Of a stretch of 64,000 nucleotides of DNA, positions 58,541 through 64,000 are shown piece by piece. Within the stretch, counting starts at the first letter, position 1, and each line of letters opens with the position of its first letter. The notes beneath the pieces were generated by a model. It searched no databases, was not told the origin of the DNA, and saw only the letters and a list, made by a program, of their open reading frames with translations. Where the stretch lies: NCBI RefSeq assembly GCF_000023465.1, contig NC_014041.1:4579501-4643500 (forward strand). Direction: 5' to 3'. This stretch comes from Zunongwangia profunda SM-A87. GTDB taxonomy: Bacteria > Bacteroidota > Bacteroidia > Flavobacteriales > Flavobacteriaceae. The position numbers were made by a program, and so were the translations under genes.

Positions 58541-59734
58541 TTAGTGTGAATGGCCACCTTCTCCTTTATTCATTTCGGCCTGTAAATAATATGCATTATT
58601 TAAAGCAAATTTTACGTTTTTATCTTTTGGATTCATAAAGGTAATAGTTATCCAGTTGTTATCCTTTATTCCCGTTTTCACTTCTATAGGCGTAAAATAC
58701 CACTTACCGTTATTTTCTTCCGTCTTAAAAATAAAATCCCGGTTATTTTCAGTAAAAATAGCTTCAGTTGGAATAGCCTCAATTAGATGATTGGTGGTAA
58801 TGATTTTTCCGGTAAGGTACATCCCCGGGATTAAATTTTTGGGTTTGTTTTCAATTTCAGCATGAATATGCACTGCTTTCGGATTTTCTTCAAACACCCG
58901 TCCTACAGATATAATGTTTGCCATCATTTCTAAACCTGGCCTCGACTTTAAAGTCAATCGTACCTGTTGTCCTATTGCTACATTTTCAATGTCTTTTTCA
59001 AAAACCATTAAATCGGCATGAACATCTTCTACATTTAATATTTCAAAAAGTTCTGTTTGGGCAGAAACATATTGTCCGGTTTTCACTTTCACTTTTTCTA
59101 CCGCACCGGTAATCGGACTCAAAATAGGGATTTTTTGCGCTAATTTTCCCTGCGCTACTTGAGCCGCATTAATATTCAATAAATGTAACTGTGCTTTTAA
59201 TCCGTTCATCGTCTCTTTTGCATTCTGAAATTCGGTTGCAGTAACCTGAAAATTTTCTCCTGAAGCCACTCCGGCATCATAAAGCTTTTTCTGGCGCTCA
59301 TATTCTTTTTCCTTAAGCTGAAATTGATTAAAAGCATTTAAAAATTTTGTTTGAATTGCCACAATATCAGGATGCGCAATATATGCCAGCACCTGTCCTT
59401 TTTTCACCTGCTGCCCCTCAATAACATTGATACTTTTAATAGTTGCACCATAAACGGTAGTAACCGATGCTTCGTTTTGTGGCGGCACCTCTAATTGCCC
59501 ATTAGCAGTGAACGTTCCAGCCATATTCCTCTTTTTAACCGTACCCAATTTAATATTTAAAGCATCAAATTGAGATGTACTAATTTCAACGACGTTTAAA
59601 GCATGTGAATTTTCTTCAGATTCCTCGTTAATTTGAGTTTCTGCTTTATACTCAACATTATCTTTGGATGTTGTATTTCCGCAAGCTGCTAAAATGCCAA
59701 AAAGCAGCAAACTTAAAATTGTATTTAATTTCAT
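58541..59734 (-). CDS. CzcB-like periplasmic adaptor of RND efflux, chromosomal
   Basis: A 397-residue membrane-fusion lipoprotein (signal LLLFGILAACGN, Cys 18). It has the paired lipoyl/barrel-sandwich strands ASVTTVYGATIKSINVIEGQ and ILSPITGAVEKVKVKTGQYV, a coiled hairpin in between and a His-containing end (GEGGHSH). It links the CzcA pump and the outer-membrane channel. It is a paralogue of the island adaptor at 10461-11660 and lies 22 bp after the pump gene. Confidence 0.9.
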   Translation of the reverse strand: MKLNTILSLLLFGILAACGNTTSKDNVEYKAETQINEESEENSHALNVVEISTSQFDALNIKLGTVKKRNMAGTFTANGQLEVPPQNEASVTTVYGATIKSINVIEGQQVKKGQVLAYIAHPDIVAIQTKFLNAFNQFQLKEKEYERQKKLYDAGVASGENFQVTATEFQNAKETMNGLKAQLHLLNINAAQVAQGKLAQKIPILSPITGAVEKVKVKTGQYVSAQTELFEILNVEDVHADLMVFEKDIENVAIGQQVRLTLKSRPGLEMMANIISVGRVFEENPKAVHIHAEIENKPKNLIPGMYLTGKIITTNHLIEAIPTEAIFTENNRDFIFKTEENNGKWYFTPIEVKTGIKDNNWITITFMNPKDKNVKFALNNAYYLQAEMNKGEGGHSH

Positions 59735-59756
59735 TGTATTTTATAATTTCTGATTT

Positions 59757-62700
59757 TTAAATATCATTCCCCAGGTAAAATTTCATGTCGGCATAAGCCA
59801 GTAAATATGATTTCGCAGCTTCAATCGCATCCAGCTCGGTTCGCAAAGCTTCTTCTAGGTTTTGAATAAAAGCTACATAATCCAAAGCTCCTTCTTTATA
59901 AGCCAGCAATGCTCCTTTTCGCTGTTCTTTGGCCACCTTTAAAGCAGCTTTCTGATAATACTGCCAATTATCCTTCCAGCTTTCGTAATTTCGTTTTGCT
60001 TGTTGCAACTGTACTAAAAATTGCTGCTTTTTAAAATTTGCCTTTCGATTTACAATTTGGGTTTCAATCTTTGCAGCTCTTGCATCACCATAACTTTTAC
60101 CACTTAAAAACGGAATAGAAACCCCTGCCTGATAGGTATAGAAACCATCCACCCCCTGTACTTCTTGTTTGGCATATTGCAAATTCAACTTTGGTAAAAA
60201 TGCTGCTTTTTGTTTTTGCAGGTTTGCTGAAGCAACTTCTGTTTCCTGTTTTGCGGCCCTTAACATCGGATGGTTGTCAGCGCTATTCTCTTCGGAATAT
60301 TGAAATGGTAGCAGCTGTATTGTCAAAGCAACAGTTTTATGATCCTTAGTACCCAGCCATAAGTTGAGCTCGCTTAAAGCATTAACATAAGCTGCTTTAA
60401 ACTGTTGGGTCTTCATTCGAATTTGATTCCCCTTATTTTGGGCGTTTAATTTCTCTAATCTGGAAATGGCTTCCACTTCATAACGCAGCTCTACCGCTTC
60501 ATTAAATTTTCCGTACATAGAGTCTAACTCTCTATACAGCAGAAACCTTCTTTTTGCAGCATAGGTTTTAGTCCATAATTTCCGAATTTGCCTGGCCACT
60601 TCAATTTTGGATAAATTCAGTTCATTTTCAGCTAATTTTAATTTTTCCTTTTGAAGTTTTAAGGCCGAAGCAATTCCGAAAACATCAATATTTTGTTGAT
60701 TAACGCCTATTCTGGTATAAATTCCATTCCCATTTTTAAGCTCTTCGCCTCCGGTAAAAATGCTGGTTTTACCAAACTCCCAGGCATTCTTTTTTAAAGC
60801 TTCCTGCCTGTCTATTTGTAAGTACTTATTTTTTAATAGCGGATAATTTTGAAGCCCTAGTTCTACGGCTTCCTGCATATTTATTTCAGGAAGTACTTCA
60901 TTTTGCTGAGCATTGGAAAAATTAGGAATTAAAATAGCTAAAAGCACTCCTACAGCAGTAATTTGGTCCTTTTTGATGCTCAAATTAAAAACACCTTCTT
61001 CTACCCACTTATACAAAACAGGTAAAACAAATAGGGTCAATAACGTAGAAGTTATTAAACCTCCAATCACCACCGTAGCTAACGGGCGTTGTACTTCGGC
61101 TCCTGCAGAACTGGAAAAAGCCATGGGTAAAAAACCAAGAACATCGGTAAGGGCAGTTAGTAAAATTGGCCGAATCCTTCGTTTTGTTCCCAGTAAAATT
61201 CGTTGCTGTAAATTGGCTGTTTTTCTCTCCGCTTTTAATTCATTTAAACTACCAATTAAAACGAGTCCGTTTAAAACGGCAACACCAAAAAGCACAATAA
61301 AACCAACGCCTGCCGATATACTAAATGGCATTCCGCGTAACCACAATGAGATAATCCCTCCAATGGCGGCCAGTGGTATCGCCATATAAATCATTAGAGT
61401 TTGCCTAAATGACTTTAAAGCAAAGTAGATAAGAATAAAAATAAGTAACAAGGCAATGGGCACTACTATTTGCAATCGCTGGCTTGCTCGCTCTAAATTC
61501 TCGAAAGCACCGCCATACCGTATAAAATATCCTGGTGGAAGATCAAAATTTGTCTCTAATTCTTGCTGAATGTCATGAACAACAGATTTTACATCACGGT
61601 CTCTGATATTAATCCCCACATAGGTTCTTCGATTGGTGTTATCCCGACTAATTTGCATAGGCCCCGGCTGATAACTGATATTGGCTAATTCTTCTAAAGG
61701 AACACTGCTGCCATCCGGTAAATTAATATACAATGCTTCTATATCTGATAACTCCCTGCGGTTTTCCTCGTCCAACCGAAGGACCAAATCAAATTTTCGC
61801 TCTCCCTCAAAAACAACTCCCGCTTTAGCCCCTGCAAAAGCCGTTTTTATCATTTTATTTACTTTTTCAATGTTTATTCCATAGCGAGCCATTCGAGCAC
61901 GATCATAATCTATATTAATTTGCGGTAACCCGGCCGTCGCCTCTACTTTCATATCGGCAACGCCATCTATCCCGGCAATGATACCACCCATTTCCTGAGC
62001 CTTTGCTGCGAGAACATCTAAATCTTCACCATAAAGTTTTACGGCAATATCTTCCCTAATTCCGGTAAGCAATTCATTAAAACGCATTTCTACAGGCTGG
62101 GTAAATTCGTAGCTTACACCGGGAATTTCACTTATCGTATGCTTCATTTTTTTGATAAGTTCATCTTTATTATCGGCAGATGTCCATTCAGATTTTGGTT
62201 TTAAGATCACAAAACTATCGCCTATATCCATTGGCATAGGATCTGTTGGCACTTCAGAAACTCCAAACCGCGTTACTACCTGCTTTACTTCAGGAAAATT
62301 ATTGAGCAGTAAATTTTCGATTTTTGTTGAAGTAGCAATTCCTTCATTAAGGGAGCTTCCAGGTTTTAAGATCACATGAAAAGCAAGGTCACCTTCATCT
62401 AGCTGCGGAATAAACTCGCCGCCCATTCGGCTAAAAAGATAACCAGCAAAAACCAGTAATAACAGTGCACAGGCTACAATACCTTTCGTTCCTTTTAGTG
62501 CTTTTTGAAGTAAAGGCTCATATTTTTCCTGGAGCCACAGTACTAATCGATCACCCCATCCTTTTTTATCAGACTTTTTATTTTTAAGAAAGAGTGCAGA
62601 GATCATAGGCACATAAGTAAGACAAAGGATCATGGCTCCCAACATGGCAAAGATGAAGGTAAGCGCCATGGGTTTAAACATTTTCCCTTCCACTCCTTCT

Positions 62701-64000
62701 AAAGCCAAAATGGGTAGAAAAACAATTAAAATAATGGCCTGACCAAAGAAAGCAGCATTCATCATTTTTTTAGATGATTTGCTCACCAGCTTATTTTTCT
62801 GGCTTTGATCGAGTTTTTGTTTTAAAGCTTTTTGGCTAAAGACAAAGACGGTACTTTCTACGATGATCACCGCACCGTCTACAATAATTCCAAAATCGAT
62901 AGCTCCAAGGCTCATCAAATTGGCCCAAACATCAAAAATATTCATTAGGATAAACGCGAAAAACAGGGAAAGCGGAATAGTAGAAGCCACAATAAGACCT
63001 CCCCTAAAATTCCCGAGCAGGACCACTAAAACAAAAATCACAATAAGGCCTCCTTCCAGTAAATTATTTTTTACGGTAGCAGTAGTATTCGCTATTAATT
63101 CACTCCGGTCTAAAAAAGGTTTAATATGAACCCCTTCGGGTAAGGATTTTTCGATTTGTGAAATACGTTTTTTTACATTCTCAACAACTTCGTTAGAATT
63201 TGCTCCTTTCAGCATCAAAATGCTTCCGCCAATGGCTTCGCCTTTCCCGTTTTTAGTAAGTGCGCCATACCTAATGGCATTACCCATTTGCACCTTGGCA
63301 ACATCACCAATGGTTATTGGGAATTTTTCATTTTTGATAATGATATTCTCGATATCATTTATCGAGGTGACCAGACCTTCTCCTCTAATAAAATTGGCAC
63401 GGTGATTTTTCTCGATATAGGCTCCCCCAGTATTTTGATTATTCGACGTCAGTGCATTAAAAACTTCAGAAATCGTAACATCCATCGATCGTAAATGATC
63501 GGGATCTACAGCTACCTCGTATTGCTTTATTTTCCCCCCAATACTATTCACCTCTACAACACCTGGCACCATGGCAAACTGGCGTTTTACAATCCAATCC
63601 TGAATACTACGTAAACGGGTAACTGAATATTCAGCTTTAAATGTGGGATCAACTTCCAAAGTATATTGATAAATTTCACCCAAGCCAGTAGAAATGGGTC
63701 CCATAAATGGCTCTCCAAACCCTTCAGGTATTTCTTTTTTTACTTTAGAAAGTTGCTCGGCAACCAGCTGTCGTGGTAAATACGTACCTGCATCATCATT
63801 AAAAACAATAGTTACCACTGAAAGTCCGAATCGGGAAACCGACCGAATTTCTGTTACCTCAGGAAGATTCCCCATAGCCACTTCTACCGGATAAGTCACA
63901 AACTGTTCGATATCTTCGACCCCTAAACTTGGTGCCTGGGTAATTACCTGTATTTGATTATTGGTGATATCGGGCTGAGCATCTACAGGAACTTCCTGCA
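59757..64000 (-). CDS. CzcA-type RND pump fused to TolC-like domain, chromosomal (partial)
   Basis: The frame is open to the end of the window; the first ~30 residues lie outside it, and the visible part begins QEVPVDAQPDITNNQIQVIT. Of about 1,414 visible residues, the first ~1,000 are an HME-RND pump with DFGIIVDGAVIIVES in helix 4 (divalent-cation pattern). Then comes a signal-peptide-like stretch (ITAVGVLLAILIPNFSNAQQ) and a TolC-like part (EINMQEAVELGLQNYPLLKN ...). Its layout matches the island copy at 11695-16095, but identity is limited. It is followed by the adaptor and a Fur-type regulator. It probably exports Zn, Cd, Co or Ni. Confidence 0.92.
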   Translation of the reverse strand, partial: QEVPVDAQPDITNNQIQVITQAPSLGVEDIEQFVTYPVEVAMGNLPEVTEIRSVSRFGLSVVTIVFNDDAGTYLPRQLVAEQLSKVKKEIPEGFGEPFMGPISTGLGEIYQYTLEVDPTFKAEYSVTRLRSIQDWIVKRQFAMVPGVVEVNSIGGKIKQYEVAVDPDHLRSMDVTISEVFNALTSNNQNTGGAYIEKNHRANFIRGEGLVTSINDIENIIIKNEKFPITIGDVAKVQMGNAIRYGALTKNGKGEAIGGSILMLKGANSNEVVENVKKRISQIEKSLPEGVHIKPFLDRSELIANTTATVKNNLLEGGLIVIFVLVVLLGNFRGGLIVASTIPLSLFFAFILMNIFDVWANLMSLGAIDFGIIVDGAVIIVESTVFVFSQKALKQKLDQSQKNKLVSKSSKKMMNAAFFGQAIILIVFLPILALEGVEGKMFKPMALTFIFAMLGAMILCLTYVPMISALFLKNKKSDKKGWGDRLVLWLQEKYEPLLQKALKGTKGIVACALLLLVFAGYLFSRMGGEFIPQLDEGDLAFHVILKPGSSLNEGIATSTKIENLLLNNFPEVKQVVTRFGVSEVPTDPMPMDIGDSFVILKPKSEWTSADNKDELIKKMKHTISEIPGVSYEFTQPVEMRFNELLTGIREDIAVKLYGEDLDVLAAKAQEMGGIIAGIDGVADMKVEATAGLPQINIDYDRARMARYGINIEKVNKMIKTAFAGAKAGVVFEGERKFDLVLRLDEENRRELSDIEALYINLPDGSSVPLEELANISYQPGPMQISRDNTNRRTYVGINIRDRDVKSVVHDIQQELETNFDLPPGYFIRYGGAFENLERASQRLQIVVPIALLLIFILIYFALKSFRQTLMIYMAIPLAAIGGIISLWLRGMPFSISAGVGFIVLFGVAVLNGLVLIGSLNELKAERKTANLQQRILLGTKRRIRPILLTALTDVLGFLPMAFSSSAGAEVQRPLATVVIGGLITSTLLTLFVLPVLYKWVEEGVFNLSIKKDQITAVGVLLAILIPNFSNAQQNEVLPEINMQEAVELGLQNYPLLKNKYLQIDRQEALKKNAWEFGKTSIFTGGEELKNGNGIYTRIGVNQQNIDVFGIASALKLQKEKLKLAENELNLSKIEVARQIRKLWTKTYAAKRRFLLYRELDSMYGKFNEAVELRYEVEAISRLEKLNAQNKGNQIRMKTQQFKAAYVNALSELNLWLGTKDHKTVALTIQLLPFQYSEENSADNHPMLRAAKQETEVASANLQKQKAAFLPKLNLQYAKQEVQGVDGFYTYQAGVSIPFLSGKSYGDARAAKIETQIVNRKANFKKQQFLVQLQQAKRNYESWKDNWQYYQKAALKVAKEQRKGALLAYKEGALDYVAFIQNLEEALRTELDAIEAAKSYLLAYADMKFYLGNDI

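Noticed and set aside
60913..61389. 158-codon plus-strand frame opposite the chromosomal pump gene
   Set aside because: Antisense shadow of the conserved RND sequence; no initiation signal and no domain.

Overview
The window comes from an AT-rich member of the Bacteroidota, most probably a marine Flavobacteriaceae of the Zunongwangia/Gramella type. The genus is inferred from gene families and repeat style, not proven. Support comes from promoters of the Bacteroidota form (TAnnTTTG at -7, no clear Shine-Dalgarno sites), CzcA pumps fused to TolC, M56/BlaI signalling genes with TonB-like C-termini, many DUF families typical of Flavobacteriia (DUF885, DUF932, DUF4230, DUF4260, DUF6876) and dispersed flavobacterial palindromes.

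Bases 1 to about 20,150 look like one end of a mobile island (integrative/conjugative element or a relic), abutting a tRNA-Leu(UAG) gene at 20152-20233. All genes in it are on the minus strand. Backbone genes are two tandem short single-stranded DNA-binding proteins, a DUF6876 protein, a DUF932 protein and a ParB-like protein. No integrase, relaxase or conjugation gene is inside the window, so the rest of the element would lie to the left. Cargo is (a) an AbiEi/AbiEii type IV toxin-antitoxin pair followed by a KAP-type P-loop NTPase, and (b) a divalent-metal efflux locus: histidine-rich small protein, CzcA-TolC fusion, CzcB-like adaptor, small lipoprotein, HupE/UreJ, membrane-anchored protein, MFS exporter and a thioredoxin-like [2Fe-2S] ferredoxin. 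The island carries two repeat families not explained by genes. One is a ~155-bp leader found three times at a fixed distance before a start codon (ParB, DUF932 and a 53-residue gene). The other is a ~175-bp unit found four times, with a hairpin whose sequence changes while pairing is kept.

The junction has an intact tRNA-Leu(UAG), a truncated 5' half of a slightly different tRNA-Leu(UAG) beside it, and a tandem 11-bp repeat. Core chromosome follows. Bases 20,400-34,800 hold an M20 dipeptidase, M23 and DUF885 peptidases, an operon with a membrane-anchored MutS relative, a ZIP transporter and a YdjM-like hydrolase, a broken DUF4260 gene, a cyclase, HemW, RuvC and a GT2 glycosyltransferase.

Bases 34,900-41,500 hold a YciI gene ending in a 13-copy heptamer repeat, and a BlaI-M56-M56 regulatory operon in which two peptidases and a nearby lipoprotein share the same TonB-like C-terminal domain. 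Bases 41,600-57,700 hold trehalose-phosphatase, DUF456, a GAF/kinase-like protein lacking its phospho-acceptor histidine, an operon of a GH20 relative that lost its catalytic Asp-Glu plus creatininase and LrgA/LrgB, a flavin monooxygenase, USP, YihY, a PAS gene fused to a thioesterase by an apparent one-base deletion, an SDR and a carboxylesterase. The right end has a Spy-like protein, a Fur/Zur-family regulator and a second CzcB/CzcA-TolC system running off the window.
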